Assembly: GCA_019454045.1 (NCBI GenBank)
Contig: SKCR01033660.1
Span: 124,001 to 188,000, forward strand
Reading direction: 5' to 3'
DNA length: 64,000 nt
From: Zanthoxylum bungeanum
Taxonomy: Eukaryota > Streptophyta > Magnoliopsida > Sapindales > Rutaceae
Shown here: one piece after another, positions 24,350 through 36,979 of the stretch
How the letters are laid out: every line of letters starts with the position of its first letter
How positions within the stretch are numbered: the stretch's first letter is position 1
Position numbers and translations under genes: made by a program
The notes under the pieces: generated by a model
What the model was told of the DNA's origin: nothing
Database searches by the model: none
What the model saw: only the letters and a program-made list of their open reading frames with translations

Positions 24350-24372
24350 ATATATATATATATATATATATA
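24311..24372. repeat. (TA)n microsatellite
   Basis: A long TA run at the edge of copy A. Confidence 0.9.
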
Positions 24373-24505
24373 ATAATATAAAAAAAAAATTATTATCGAG
24401 GTTGATTGTAGAGATTACAATGTCATGTATGTTTTTTTTTAATGAGAGATTATTCTATTTTTTTTTTATATAATACTTTTTTTTATTTTAATTTAATAAT
24501 AATTG

Positions 24506-25950
24506 TAACCCCCCGAGATATTTGGGATGTTATCGGTAGAAGGCCCGTCCCATCCAACCTCCATACCCCAGACTAAATTTCGACCTGACCTATACATCCA
24601 CTATGCATGTTATTTATGTAAATAACAATCTTATCAAATGCAAGAATACGGAAAGAGCTATGTGCTCACATACATTATCCAAATAAATATAACCATGTGT
24701 TTTAGAATCCATTACTTAAAGTCATTATACCTCAATACCTTTCCCATTAAATACAAAACAACATAATTCAATACATATCCAATATAAAATCTCTTATGTG
24801 ACTTGCAAAGCAATACCCAGCATCCAACACACCATGTTTATCAATATTGATGGACAATATTAAAAGAATGGGAAAGACCTACAAAACATTAGAAATCTGG
24901 AGGGGGTGAGTCTTCTGGACTAATGAGTAGATACCAAATAGATAAAACTCATCATATGCAAAGGCTCATTCAAAACAACTTTAAAACTCGAAATATATAT
25001 ATCATATTTCATACATATCACAATCGAAAATATATCAAGCATTCAACGCCCAAGTCGCATGCAAAGACCGAGCAAGCGAAGAACGAAGCAAGCTCTTGTC
25101 GACAAGGTAGTGGGTCGATCCATTTTTTATGGTTGATACCCTAAACAAGCACCCCCGCTGAAACATGATGATAAGTCATAAAAACATGCAACAAGCACCG
25201 GGACGGAAACATATCATCAATCGAGTGTCTCCGTGGAAATGTATCGATAATTTAGAAATCATGAAAATATTTAACAATCGTTGAGACAGAAACATGTAAT
25301 CCTCACGCAAATTAATTAACAAATAAAGCTCAATCAAATCGAAATTTCAAAACTTAAAACTTTAAAACATAAGTAAAGAAAATATAAAACAAGACATCTA
25401 CTCACAGTGATGGCTGCAGAGGATTACTGAGAGACGGGTGGTCGCTCGGGTTGAGGATCTACGATAAGATAATGATGGGTGAGATTCTTTTCAAATAAAC
25501 TATCCAAGGAATATAAAACTTATAATAAAACTCGATTTATCAGATGGTCATCCTCTATCCTTATCCATTACTAGTAGTTCGTGTAGCTCGTGTGGCCTAT
25601 ACGAATTTTAAGGATCATCCCAAACGACTTATAACTAGAACCATTCTCATTTTGGGTTCGTGTAGCCCATTAGACTAAAATATTAAAGACTGCGTAAATT
25701 ATAAAGTCACTGGTACAAATCAGGAATTTCGGATTTTCACTCATTTTTACTCAATTATCCATATAATGCATCCAAATTAATAAAATAATTCATATTAATA
25801 CATTTAACTCATTCAAAAACATAATTTATGGGGATATCAATGATAAATACACTTGAAGAGTGTCTATTATACGTACCCATCAGTAGTTCCACTAACGAAA
25901 CTTACTATGGAAGATTCGTTTGTAATGCGACACATGGCCTAATTAACATT
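24506..25950 (-). mobile_element. Partial LTR, minus strand
   Basis: On the - strand it ends in CATCCCAAATATCTCGGGGGGTTACA-type sequence, the same ending style as the solo LTRs at 3623 and 56388. The inner TTACTGAG...ACTCA-type block is also shared, near 25405. The other end (a TGTAATACCC-like start) was not found, so the right limit is approximate and the copy probably truncated. Confidence 0.4.
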
Positions 25951-27480
25951 GTAATAATTTGACAACTACAATATTCAATTTATTAAAACCAAATTAAATG
26001 AATTAAATTCTTTTAAATATAATTAAATAAATCGAATCAAATCTTGGATTCGTTTAAATTCGATTCATGTTTTATAACTATATATCAATATCCAATAATA
26101 ATTAAATAGAAAATTAAAAAAATACACACAAATTGAATAGAAAATTAAAAAAATACACACAAATTGAACATCCTAATAATATTCAAAATTTTACAAATTA
26201 CAAATCCCATTACAACAAACTCCAAATTATAATTATAAATCCATTGCACAATAATAATTGAAAGCTTCAAAGAATAAAAATATATTGAACCGATGTGACT
26301 TCTTTGCATAATTTGATATTTTTATCTTGTCAACCAATCCTACACATAAAATATAATTATATTATTAATAATATTTTTGTTTTAAAATTTTATGGGTAAA
26401 TTAATAATATAAGTAAACGAGTAAACAAGTCATAGAACCTAAATTCGTATTTGATTCGTTTAATAAATAAATCAAATCAAATCAAATATAATAAACGAAT
26501 CTTAATCACCATAACCCAATTACTTTAATGTAAATAATTACTAAATGTACTCATACATACATGATCATCATATTGACAACTATATATTTGCTTGCATTGT
26601 TAAGGGTGGATATGGTAGATAATATCTTTTAAGATCTAACAAAATTAGAAAACAAAATTTAGAAACCTTTTTTTAATGCAACAAAAGTTTAATGGTAAAC
26701 TTGTTATTCTTAAACTTCATGCACGTTCTCTTGAGTATCTACCATTCATAAGAAAATTTATTCTAAAATTTTAAATATTATATTATATTAGTTATTGAAG
26801 TTTTTTTAATTTAATATACTTAAAAATAAGATTAATTAATCATATTAATTTAATTATTTTGTAAAATTTTAAATTCTTACCAATGGTATTATGTTTAATT
26901 TCTTCCAACATTTTAATAATATAAATGTTAAGAAGGCAAATGAATAGTTTAGAAAAAATAACAATTTTAATTATACGAATGAGATTTAATATACCAGAGA
27001 TTATCCAAATATTATTATATAATATAAGTAACATTCTCATGCTATGCTATGTTATGTTGTGCCTTCCCAAAATAATTGTAAAATATTTTAATGTCATAAA
27101 ATAATATCATGTTATTTAGTCAATTGACATTTCATGTAACCTAATTTACATTGTTTTATCAATTTTTTTCGTGAGATATGATAATTTCAATTTTGTTTTT
27201 TTCGATATGATAAGGGCAATGTTACATTAGCATCTTAGAGTGCATTGTAAATTTTTGTAAAAAATATTTTAATTAGATAATTTTTTTTATCAACTTCTTA
27301 AATAGAAATTTTAAATTTGTTTGTGAACAATAATAAAAATAAAATTGTAAATGAAAAAGGGAAAAATTTACAAGTTACAAAGGATGGAATTTGATGATTA
27401 ACCTCCTGTTGGGTAAAAAGTATAAATTGTTAAATACTCGGGGAGCAAATATAATTATCCAAAACAAATAATGAAAACCA
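25951..27480. other. AT-rich intergenic region
   Basis: No gene recognised. A 31 bp unit (AATAGAAAATTAAAAAAATA...) is tandemly duplicated at 26105-26135 and 26136-26166. Confidence 0.5.
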
Positions 27481-29294
27481 ACGGAACAGAACAAAGGACG
27501 ACTTTCGTAGAGAGAAAATCCAAAAAATAAAAAATAAATAAAGCAACAAAAAAAGAAAAAAGAAAAAACCCTTGAGCAAAAAACACCCAAACAACTATTC
27601 ATCAACAATAATCGAATTTCTACTTAAAAAGGTTCGTTCTGGGAATTTTTTTCCATTTTGATCGCTGTCATAGATCTTCGATTATTACTTTTTCCCAATA
27701 AATCATTGCATATTACGTGGGTTCATTTCTTTAATTATTGTTGTTTCTTTATAATGGATTTTATTTCAATTTCAATTTGTTTTGTTTTGGGGTTTGATGT
27801 ATTGATATTGGGTTTAATTGCGAGAGATCTAAGCCTTGTTAGGTTTAATTTTGAGGTGAGATTAGGCATTTCTTTTGTGATTTTAATTTTATTATAACTA
27901 TATTTTGTATCTGGGTATTTGATTTTGTACTTTTTTTTCCCTGTTAACTTGGTTTTAATTTGCCTTATTTCTGTCTTTTAATGACGAGTTTGTTGGTAGT
28001 AATAATAATCCAAGTTTCGTGACTGATGCCATGTTTGTGTTTGACCAATGCTTTAAGTTGATTATCATTGTTTTACTTGGATTCATCAAAGAATTTGTTG
28101 TGTACCCGCTTGGTAATATATGAATATGCAATTTTTCATATTTTGAGATTTAGCATTAATTCAGGTTCATTGAATTAGTTTTAATGGTTTTAAATGCAAT
28201 GGAAGCTGAAAATATGATGGCCAGGCTTTGATATGTACCAATTTTATTTACCTATGTGCCACATTTTTTTGAATGATTAAAGGGGTTGTAATTATGGTCT
28301 TTATTTATTTTTTAACTTTTGTTATGTATTAAATTGGTTGGAAATGAATCTCATTTTGATGATGCTTGCTGTGCATTATACAAGTTTGGGGTGAATTGAG
28401 ATAGGTATATATGAGATTTTTATCATGATGATGTCCCAAATTTTGTTACATCTTTGCTCACTTAAAATTATGGAGCCAAATACTTGAAGTATTACATTCA
28501 TTTTGCATTTCCGAAGATCACCATGTGGTGATTCCATTTAGGAGCTCTGTGAGTATGCGTACCTAATTAATTTTTGGTATTTCCTCATTTTGTTGCTTCC
28601 TAAAGTCATTTATTCTTTAGCTCCAGCGCGATATTTTCAAGGGCCAACATCAATACAACAAAAAATACAGAAACGAGTTTCTCTCTTCTTCAGAAATCCA
28701 AGAATTGATCCGTAATTTCCCAAATTCATATCATGGATTTTTCACATGGTGCATTAGTCTGAATTCAGAGAATAATATATTTTGTCATTGATGTTAAACA
28801 CTGAAACCTTGGCCCAATTGTTATGCATTGGTTTCAAAACTGATATTGGTACTACTCCCTTTGCGGATGGTATGCAACATTCCATAGTTGCTTGTTTAGA
28901 AGACTTGAGCTGATATAGATTCTCTTTGCAAGCTATTGCATTTTGGAGGACCTTATTTCTTCTTTGTATTGCCACCTGACTGCATCAATGAAATGCTAGT
29001 GTTATGCAAACTTACTGATGCTCCTTTCATCCAGTATTTTTGGATTTTTTATATTGTTTGATGATTTACATGCATCAAACCTTGTGATTGGAAGGATTCC
29101 TTGTACCTGCAATTTTCTTTTTCCATAATGTTTCTAAGTCATGGTCATTAAGTTTTTTAGGGTTTTTTCTTTGCTCACAAACTTTTATTTACTTTTGTTT
29201 TGTTTCAATAGTATATGTTTTTAAATTTTTTCCGGATAATGACATGGTATCCGCATCCTATCATATCAATGGATATTTTTACTTACTTTTTCAG
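27481..29294 (+). other. 5' UTR region and leader intron of the UBA gene
   Basis: A probable first non-coding exon lies near 27480-27630. It is A/C-rich, with a candidate donor AAAAAGGTTCGT near 27628. A T-rich intron of about 1.66 kb then ends in TACTTACTTTTTCAG at 29294, 27 bases before the start codon. Boundaries are inferred from splice-site shape. Confidence 0.45.
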
Positions 29295-29321
29295 ATTATC
29301 ATCTAAACTGAATTAAGGGAA

Positions 29322-31184
29322 ATGTCTCCAGCATCAAAAACCAAATCTAAGTCCTCTGGAAAAGCTGCCAAGGAGCAGCAAAAGGCTTCAATTAAGCTTT
29401 CGGGATCTACCAACACTGCAAATGAAATTCCTGCTAGTGCTTACAATCCAATCTCAGGGACATTCCATACCCTAGATACTTCATCAGTTGCCTCTTCTCC
29501 ATCTTACCATGAAAATGGCCGGTTCCGAAATATCGATGACTCAGATGAGCATTCTATTAGCCCACATGGAAGGGTATTTGAGTATGATTCGGTTTCTAAC
29601 AATGATAGCTGCTCGGGTGAGTCAGAAGACCCAAAGGAGAAGTTTTCCAATTCTACTCTGCAGGAACCAATACCAGGTTCTGACAATGACAGGCGAGAAA
29701 AGATTCGTATAAAGAATGAGAAAAAGCACCAACGTCAGAAAGAGAAGCGGGCACATGAGTTGCATGACCGCTGCTGTGGCTATATAATGTCAAGAAAACT
29801 GGAAGGGCTTTCTCAGCAGCTTGTGGCAATGGGTTTCTCATCAGAGCGGGCAACCGTGGCTCTTATGTTGAATGAGGGCAAGGTAGAGGATTCAGTCAAC
29901 TGGCTTTTTGAGGTGAGTGAAGAATTTCAAAATCCTAAGATTAGAAATGGTGGGAACTTGAAAATAGATATTAGTGAAGAGCTTGCACGTATCTCGTCAA
30001 TGGAGGCTAGGTATAAATGTACGAAGCAGGAGATTGAAAGAGCTGTTGTTGCCAGTGAAGGTGATCTTTCTAAAGCAGAAGAGAGTATAAAGGCGCAGAC
30101 GCAGGAACCACCTGCAACTCCACGGAAGCCAGAGGACAATGCTGACACCAAGAACCTGGTGAGACCTCTAGACAAACTTATATCTTCTGTTACAATACAA
30201 CAGAGAAGGAACGATCAAGATTTTAACTATACCAAGGTGGCCACCACAGTTCCATCAATGTTTTCAGAATATGGAACTAGAAACCTACGATTTCCAGTTA
30301 GCAATCAGCCAAGGACACTTGCAGATAAAAGGTGGGCTGCTAGTGGTTCTAGTCCTTCTGTTCCTTTAACCGCACCCACACCTATGCAAGTAGCGTCTCC
30401 TGCAAAAGTGGAAGTTCGGAATGAAGGGAAAAACATTCAGTCAGCAAGGGAGCCTGTGATAGTGTTGCAGTGTCCTCAATCAATGAATGGCAAGCAGATC
30501 CCAGTCTCTAGTGTAACTTCCTCAAACCCAGCAACTACTGGATGGTATTCGAAAAATGTTCCTGCTGTTGAAAATGTAAGGCCAAATGGGAAGATACTTC
30601 AAAGTACAGGAAGTTTTAGAACAGAGAACCAGAGCTTGGAGCCGTTCTACCGACAAGCTCCTTATAAAGAAATCCCTTTCATGCACAACCAGGTAGATTC
30701 TACATCAGCTAGTTTGGGAGGTTCATGGAGCACAATAAGTCCATCATCTCCTTCACTTGCTGCTTTGTCCAAGCCTAGGAGGTCACAGAGCACAATGGCT
30801 ATGTCTTCACCTTCACTTGCAGTTCCATCTTCTCTTGGACTATTTGCTGGCTCTACTGGAACTTTAGGCTCATCTTCTCATGTAGATTGGAATACTGGGG
30901 GGTTGATGCCGGATTGTGACTACACCAGTATAGATTGGACTTTGGATACAAGCTTACCGTTGTCCAAACCTAACGGCTTGTGGTTTGGGCTTTCTTCTTT
31001 ATTGAGGAATGGTTCTGGCATGAGGATGGGCAGTACAAATGGCACCTGCATGTGGGGGTTACAAGACGGTGAAGTGGTTACAGAAACATCATCTTCAGTT
31101 GGCTTGAACGAGTGGACCTCTCCTTTTGCAGAGAAGGACATATTTAGTGTGCCTAGGCAGTTTGTTACTTTTCCTCCTTCCTAG
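29322..31184 (+). CDS. UBA domain-containing protein
   Basis: A 620-residue plant-specific protein encoded in one exon. It has a Ser-rich N-terminus, a strongly basic helix (residues 124-148, RREKIRIKNEKKHQRQ...) and a UBA domain (about 160-200, with the signature LVAMGFSSERATVALMLN and VNWLFE). A second UBA-like three-helix segment follows at about 220-260 (QEIERAVVASEGDLSKAEES). The rest is long and low-complexity, Ser/Pro-rich, ending in the conserved-looking VPRQFVTFPPS. It resembles the Arabidopsis proteins annotated as 'ubiquitin-associated/translation elongation factor EF1B' (a comparison from memory). UBA domains bind ubiquitin; the cellular role of this family is unclear to me. The ATG at 29322 follows a leader-intron acceptor at 29294. 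The frame is intact. Confidence 0.9.
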   Translation: MSPASKTKSKSSGKAAKEQQKASIKLSGSTNTANEIPASAYNPISGTFHTLDTSSVASSPSYHENGRFRNIDDSDEHSISPHGRVFEYDSVSNNDSCSGESEDPKEKFSNSTLQEPIPGSDNDRREKIRIKNEKKHQRQKEKRAHELHDRCCGYIMSRKLEGLSQQLVAMGFSSERATVALMLNEGKVEDSVNWLFEVSEEFQNPKIRNGGNLKIDISEELARISSMEARYKCTKQEIERAVVASEGDLSKAEESIKAQTQEPPATPRKPEDNADTKNLVRPLDKLISSVTIQQRRNDQDFNYTKVATTVPSMFSEYGTRNLRFPVSNQPRTLADKRWAASGSSPSVPLTAPTPMQVASPAKVEVRNEGKNIQSAREPVIVLQCPQSMNGKQIPVSSVTSSNPATTGWYSKNVPAVENVRPNGKILQSTGSFRTENQSLEPFYRQAPYKEIPFMHNQVDSTSASLGGSWSTISPSSPSLAALSKPRRSQSTMAMSSPSLAVPSSLGLFAGSTGTLGSSSHVDWNTGGLMPDCDYTSIDWTLDTSLPLSKPNGLWFGLSSLLRNGSGMRMGSTNGTCMWGLQDGEVVTETSSSVGLNEWTSPFAEKDIFSVPRQFVTFPPS

Positions 31185-31694
31185 AACTAGTGATAGGAAT
31201 CTCGTGGAAGAGAAGTAAACACAAGCTAGCTGTTTGGTTGGCTGTCTGCTTTACGAATAAAAAAAATGGATCAAGTTGTTTCTGGCTTATGATGTTATGC
31301 ATTTTTCAATTGTCTTGATTTTTTCATGCATTGTTTGATTAAATGATTGATTTTGAGCTGGATCCCTGTTCTGGTCAAGCATTGGCTAAGAGGTGTTATT
31401 CAAGCTTACCCAAAGTATATTTTATCATACCTGATTTCAAATGGTAACCATCATATTTATGATGATTACATACATGGTCTGATAAAATTGAAGTGAAGGT
31501 TATCATCATTCTTAACCAAACCATTTGGGGATTGTGCTCATTTTTTTCTTTCCTCAACAAACTACCCATTCATCGCACTTCCACACTCTTTATAGATTAA
31601 GAATCATATTAAACTCTCTGTATCTTCGGTGATCCATGTAAAATTTGACCATTATTTTCCCACAGTTATATGCCATGTCAGCAAATCGAACACC
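31185..31694 (+). other. 3' flank of the UBA gene
   Basis: Probable 3' UTR. An AATAAA-type signal, ACGAATAAAAAAAA, occurs near 31255. No further gene was seen. Confidence 0.5.
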
Positions 31695-31703
31695 TATTCT
31701 ATA

Positions 31704-32715
31704 GGAAATTTACTACTCCCCCCTCCCCTGACAAGCTCCCCACCCTGTCCCCTGTCAAAATTACGAAACTGCCCACCCTTTTAATAAAAATTCCCTCAAA
31801 TTCCATCCTCTCAAATAATATATATATATATATATATATTAATATAAAAATAATATATATACTTATTTCATTTTATTAATTAAATTTTTTTATTTCATAA
31901 ATTTTTTTATTTTTGTTAAATTTAAATTTTTTGCTTTTTATATATAGAATATTTTTTATTTGTTTAATAAATACTACAAATTTCGTATTTATTCATTTAA
32001 TTTTTTTTTTATTTTTTAATTAAATTAACACTACTTATGTAAAAAAAAGATAATTTTTAAATAAAAAGTTAATTTATGAAATAAATTTTTTGATGGTCTA
32101 TTTGTTTAATAAATCTAATAAATTTTTTATACATATTTTTTATTTATTTTGAAAGTAGAGAAATTTATTTTATTAAAAGTCGTGTTGATTCTAATTTTAT
32201 TTTTACTTTATTAAAAGTTATTTTTTTTATTTAATTTCGTAAATCAGTATCCATATCTACTTTTACTTTTAATTTATTTTATTTGTACTCTTTTTTAAAT
32301 ATATATTTATCTAATATACATGAGAATATTTTTATAATACATAAGTAGTGTTGAATAAATTAAAAAAGAATCACAAAAATTAAATGAATAAATGAATACA
32401 AAATAATTAATAATAAATATGAAATTTGTAATATTTATTAAACAAATAAAAAAGATTAGATATATAAAGAGCAAAAAAATATAACTTTTAAAAAATAAAA
32501 AAATTTATAAAATAAAAAAATTTATAAAATAAAAAAAATTAATTAATAAAAAAATTAAGTATATAAGTAGTGTTAAATTAATATATATATATATAGTGTT
32601 AAATAAGTGTGTATATATATTGGAGGAGTGAATTTTTGTAAAAGAGAGGGACAATTTGGACATTTAAAATAGGAAAGAGGGGGTTGGCAGATTGGGGAGG
32701 GGGAGTAGTAGCCCT
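31704..32715. mobile_element. Foldback MITE, Mutator-type
   Basis: The ends are inverted: left GGAAATTTACTACTCCCCCC, right end reversed GAGGGCTACTACTCCCCC. The 9 bp duplication tattctata/cattctata (31695-31703 and 32716-32724) has one mismatch. Long AT-rich arms (about 31800-32040 and 32340-32620, e.g. ACACTACTTATGT against ACATAAGTAGTGT) can pair to form a hairpin. There is no coding sequence. Confidence 0.7.
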
Positions 32716-32724
32716 CATTCTATA

Positions 32725-33534
32725 TACGTCCAAACTAGGCAGAAACAGCCATAGCGACTAGTTTTCAAGATCAATTATATATTAATTGCTTTATGGTCAT
32801 TTTAAACTTGATCAAAAATTTCTAACTTGTACATAAATCATATTTTGATCATCCAAATAGCACTTGCTCAAATCATAATCGGCTCAAACTTGTGCTTAAA
32901 CTTGTAATATTTGCTCATTTGGAGCGTATTCAATTGTTGGAGCTTAGTTCTTTATTTGGTTTGTAAAATTCAAATACTTGGGTCATCTTCGATCTCATAA
33001 AGAAAAATTGTAAAGATTTGATCCACACTCAGAAAGTTGGATTAATTCATCTTCGAGCCAAATAAAAAAAAAGTGTATAAAAGTTTCATTGGCTTCAGAA
33101 AAATCAGATGCGCACTGAATCTTCCTACGAGTTGCTTGAGACGTGGACATAAGTATGATTGCCGAAACACGTAAAATTAACATTGTGTACAATTTCTCTA
33201 ATCCCATCTCTTTACTTTAATTTGCCAACAAATATTAGATACACTTAACATGTAACATTCATATCTACAAAATTCATCATAAACCTATTTTAAATTAGGA
33301 CTTCTGTAAGATCGAAATCAACTTCAAATTCATTACATCGCACATATTATATATCCCTTACCTCTGTTACTATAATGGACATTTTTTTAATTGACCATCT
33401 TATTTATAATTTGTAAAAGCCCAAAATCAATTTGGAGAGGATTACAACTTTACAAAAGGAACCAAATGCTAATTGCAAACGAGTGAATACATAAGTCAAC
33501 AACAATATAATAATGTAAATAAAGACTTGTTATT
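32725..33534. other. Intergenic, nothing recognised
   Basis: AT-rich DNA without a supported gene or element end. Confidence 0.5.
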
Positions 33535-33910
33535 GAGCTAAGTCATATTTTAATGAATTCAGTCACAATAGTATTTTCACTATCCTCAATCGCATTTCAT
33601 TGAGCTTAGACACAATAATATTTTACTTAAATCACATTAATCTCTATCACAATCACATTTTACCTAATTTACGTTGAACTCAATTACATAAATATTTTAC
33701 TAATTCATATTTTAACTAAATCATATTTTACCTCAATCGCAGTTACATTTTACTTAACTTTCATTAAGCTCACTCATAATCACATTTTATTTAAGTCATT
33801 CTACCTAATAATATTTTACTTAAGTCATATTAAACTCAGTCACAGTCAATCACAATCACATTGAACTCAATTACAATCACATTTTATCTCAATCATCAAG
33901 TTGTGTGTGC
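33535..33910. repeat. Degenerate 35-40 bp tandem repeat
   Basis: Repeated variants of TCACATTTTACTTAA and TTGAACTCAATCACAAT in loose succession. Confidence 0.55.
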
Positions 33911-34040
33911 CTCAGTCACATCACTGACATGAGAATTTTACATATTCCACCTAAGTTTGAGTCGAATGGTTTGGTGCAGAATTTTCAACGTTTAAAAAAA
34001 ATAAAATTTTTAATAAATTTTTATTTTTTAACACTGCCAG

Positions 34041-34315
34041 TAAGGATGGCAACGGGCCGGGCTTATCAAAGCCCGGCCCGAGCCCGACAATTTGAATTTA
34101 GGTCTGGGCCCGGGTAAAGCCCGGCCCGATTTTTTTAATATAAAAAATTTATTTTATAAATATAAATATATAATTATTTATTTTAAGTCCAGGTCGGCTT
34201 GGGCCGGGACTTTTTTGGTTGAGCCCGGCTCGGGCCCCTCATTTTGAAGCCCGACTCGGACATTTTTTCACACCGGACCGAACCGAACCAGATCCTAGCT
34301 TTTTTACCACCCTTA
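34041..34315. mobile_element. hAT-type MITE with GC-rich palindromes
   Basis: The ends are TAAGGATGGCAACGGG and, reversed, TAAGGGTGGTAAAAA. An 8 bp duplication with two mismatches flanks it (actgccag 34033-34040, actacccg 34316-34323). The subterminal GCCCGGCCCG runs can pair across an AT-rich core. Confidence 0.7.
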
Positions 34316-34352
34316 ACTACCCGAATGTCATTTTACAAAAACAAATTACAAC

Positions 34353-34390
34353 CAAAAAAAAAAAAAAAAAAAAAAAGAGAGAGAGAGAAC
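34353..34390. repeat. Poly(A)/(GA)n tract
   Basis: A pure A run followed by GAGAGAGA, about 100 bases upstream of the ELC start. Confidence 0.9.
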
Positions 34391-34485
34391 AGCAAAACGT
34401 CTATGGGAAACGACTCCGCTGAGCATAACTACTATATATATATACGCGCACACACCTTCAAAGCAATTCTCTCGTCGACGTAGTG

Positions 34486-35688
34486 ATGGTGCCACCGGCG
34501 GGAAACCCACGAAACCCTCAACAAATACAACAATTCCTCTCATCAGTGCTCTCACAGCGGGGCCCATCCGCTCTTCCATACGCCGAAGACACCAAATGGC
34601 TTATCCGCCAACATCTCATAACCCTAATCTCCTCTTACCCTTCGTTAGACCCCAAAACGGCGACGTTCACTCACAACGACGGCCGATCCGTCAATCTACT
34701 CCAAGCCGACGGCACCGTCCCCATGCCTTTCCAAGGCGTCACTTATAACATCCCCGTCATCATCTGGCTCATGGAATCTTACCCCCGCCAACCGCCTTGC
34801 GTCTACGTGAACCCCACGCGCGACATGATCATCAAGCGCCCTCACCCCCACGTCTCTCCCTCTGGTCTCGTCTCCATGCCTTATTTGCAGAGTTGGATCT
34901 ACCCGAGCTCCAATCTCGTCGATCTCGTACGCGAGTTGAGCGCGTGTTTCTCACGTGAGCCTCCTCTTTACTCCCAACGCCGCCCCAGCCAGAGCCCCAT
35001 CCCAAATTCAAACCCTAACCCTAACAATAACCCTGCTATGATGTCCAATTATGGACCCTCACCGGCGCGGCCTCAGCCAGCACGTCCGTTTCCACCGTCT
35101 CCGTACGGAGGCCGGCCTCAACCGCAGACGGAGGATCCGACGGAGGTGTTTAAGAGAAACGCGGTGAACAAGTTAGTTGAAATGGCGCACGCGGATATTA
35201 CGGGGATGAGGAATGCGCGTGAGGCGGAGGTGGAAGGCTTGTTTAGCACGCAAGCTTTGTTGAGACGCAGGGAAGAACAAATTAACAGAGGATTAAAGGA
35301 ATTGCAAGATGAGAAGGAAGGATTAGAGCAGCAATTGCAGATGATATTAATGAACAGTGATATTTTAGATGATTGGGTTAGGGCAAACCAAAGCAAGAAC
35401 ATTGATTTGAAAGATTTAAATGTGGATAACGCGTTTGAATGCGTGAATGTGTTGTCCAAGCAGATGTTGGATTGTACTTCTGCGGATTTGGCGATTGAAG
35501 ATGTGGTTTATGCATTGGATAAGGCATTGCAGGAGGGTGCAGTGCCATTTGATTCTTATTTGAGGAATGTGAGAATGTTGTCAAGGGAACAGTTTTTTCA
35601 TCGGGCTACAGCTGCAAAAGTTCGGGCAGCTCAAATGCAAGCTCAGGTTGCTAGTATGGCAGCTAGGTCCCAGCATTATGCCACATGA
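34486..35688 (+). CDS. ELC: ESCRT-I subunit VPS23/ELC (TSG101 homologue)
   Basis: A 400-residue protein, single exon. VPS23 is the ESCRT-I subunit that binds ubiquitinated membrane cargo at endosomes for sorting into multivesicular bodies. A UEV domain covers about residues 30-160 ([52 protein letters not shown]). As in the family, the E2 catalytic cysteine is absent. A Pro-rich linker follows (about 165-220, [10 protein letters not shown]), then a coiled coil (about 225-300, [20 protein letters not shown]), then the C-terminal steadiness box (about 320-385, [19 protein letters not shown]...). The length matches Arabidopsis ELC. The first in-frame ATG is 34486; an in-frame GTG just before it is not needed. 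A TATA-like TATATATATATA near 34433 would leave only a short leader. No break was seen. Confidence 0.95.
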   Translation: MVPPAGNPRNPQQIQQFLSSVLSQRGPSALPYAEDTKWLIRQHLITLISSYPSLDPKTATFTHNDGRSVNLLQADGTVPMPFQGVTYNIPVIIWLMESYPRQPPCVYVNPTRDMIIKRPHPHVSPSGLVSMPYLQSWIYPSSNLVDLVRELSACFSREPPLYSQRRPSQSPIPNSNPNPNNNPAMMSNYGPSPARPQPARPFPPSPYGGRPQPQTEDPTEVFKRNAVNKLVEMAHADITGMRNAREAEVEGLFSTQALLRRREEQINRGLKELQDEKEGLEQQLQMILMNSDILDDWVRANQSKNIDLKDLNVDNAFECVNVLSKQMLDCTSADLAIEDVVYALDKALQEGAVPFDSYLRNVRMLSREQFFHRATAAKVRAAQMQAQVASMAARSQHYAT

Positions 35689-36523
35689 AACTTACTAACT
35701 ACCTGAAATAAGAAACTGTTTCAGTTTGAGGTTAGCTTCGTGTGAAAATTTGTTCTTGTTGTTAAGGTAGCTGATGATTTTTTACATTTTGGTCTTTTAT
35801 TTTCTTTATTTTTTTTTTTTTTCTTTTTATACATAAGTTTGATTCTATATTTCTCTTTGTGCATTTGAATTGATAGGAGAAAATAATACAATATGCTCTG
35901 AATGATATATTATAATTGCTTCTGAATGATAACTTTTTCCAATTGAATTTATGTTTGGTGATACAGACTTGTTTCTTAGCATATCATTTAACAATGTACT
36001 GCTTAAATTTGTTATTCTTGATCAATTATCGTTGGTTTCATTGGTTGTAACTCGGTTGTCCCTTGTTCCACTGTTGTGTTCACTGTAGGCCATAATTACT
36101 TGTGCAAAACAAGATGGATTTAAAGTCCTCTCACTGGTTTATGTACTTTTGTTTTTGCTTTGATTCGTTGAAGAATTATTCGGTGGAAGAAAATATTGAA
36201 ATAGTTAGCATCCATGCAAAGTTTTGGTATAATTGGCGGCTATGAAACATGGTCAATTTGAGTAATCAAACTGAGTGCATCTTAATTAATGATTGTAGTT
36301 GATTTTGTCAAAGAATATGTTGAAAGTGCTTGCAACAATCGACCTTTTTTCAATGCTATGCAAATTTTGAAAGACTCATCAATGGTTGCGTAATTTATAT
36401 CTGTGTAAGGATTTACTATTCCATTTTTTGCATTTGAAGAGATCATGATCACTTGACAACTCATGAAATATGCCTAATGTGATGGCATTTACAAATTATG
36501 TGAAGTTTAATTTAAGAGTGATT
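35689..36523 (+). other. ELC 3' flank
   Basis: Probable 3' UTR and spacer; no gene recognised. Confidence 0.5.
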
Positions 36524-36531
36524 GAGGGAAG

Positions 36532-36971
36532 TAGGGGTGTTCACGGGTCGGGTTGGGTCGTTTTTTTTTTTTAATTTCCTTAAACCCAATCGGGTCGGGT
36601 CATGTGGGTTGACCGATCCGAAACCCGAAATTTTAAAGTGTAATCCGCGCGGGTCGGGTCATTGCAGGTCGGGTCAAAAAAATTGCGGGCCGGGTCAGAA
36701 AAATGTATAATATATATTTTTTATGATACAATTTTGATAGGATTTGTAGTTAAACCAAATCATGATAAATTAACTAGAGGGGAAAAAGGGAAAAATTATT
36801 AACTGCGAGTCGGATCAAATCCGATTTTTTTGCATTGAACCCGCGTCCCGATTTGATTTTGTGGGTCGGGTCGGGTCGGGTCGGGTCTGACCCAAAATTA
36901 TTTTTTAACTTTGCAAATCCGACCAGGTTGGGTCGTAGGTTGACTCGACCCTATGATTATGAACACCCCTA
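36532..36971. mobile_element. hAT-type MITE, TAGGGGTGTTCA ends
   Basis: Perfect 12 bp terminal inverted repeats (TAGGGGTGTTCA...TGAACACCCCTA) with an exact 8 bp duplication gagggaag (36524-36531 and 36972-36979). Subterminal GGGTCGGGTC runs occur on both sides of an AT-rich core. Confidence 0.9.
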
Positions 36972-36979
36972 GAGGGAAG

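Noticed and set aside
29504..30175. - strand frames inside the UBA gene
   Set aside because: Antisense shadows of a real coding exon.
34483..34485. GTG at 34483 as the ELC start
   Set aside because: An ATG follows directly at 34486 and gives the family N-terminus.
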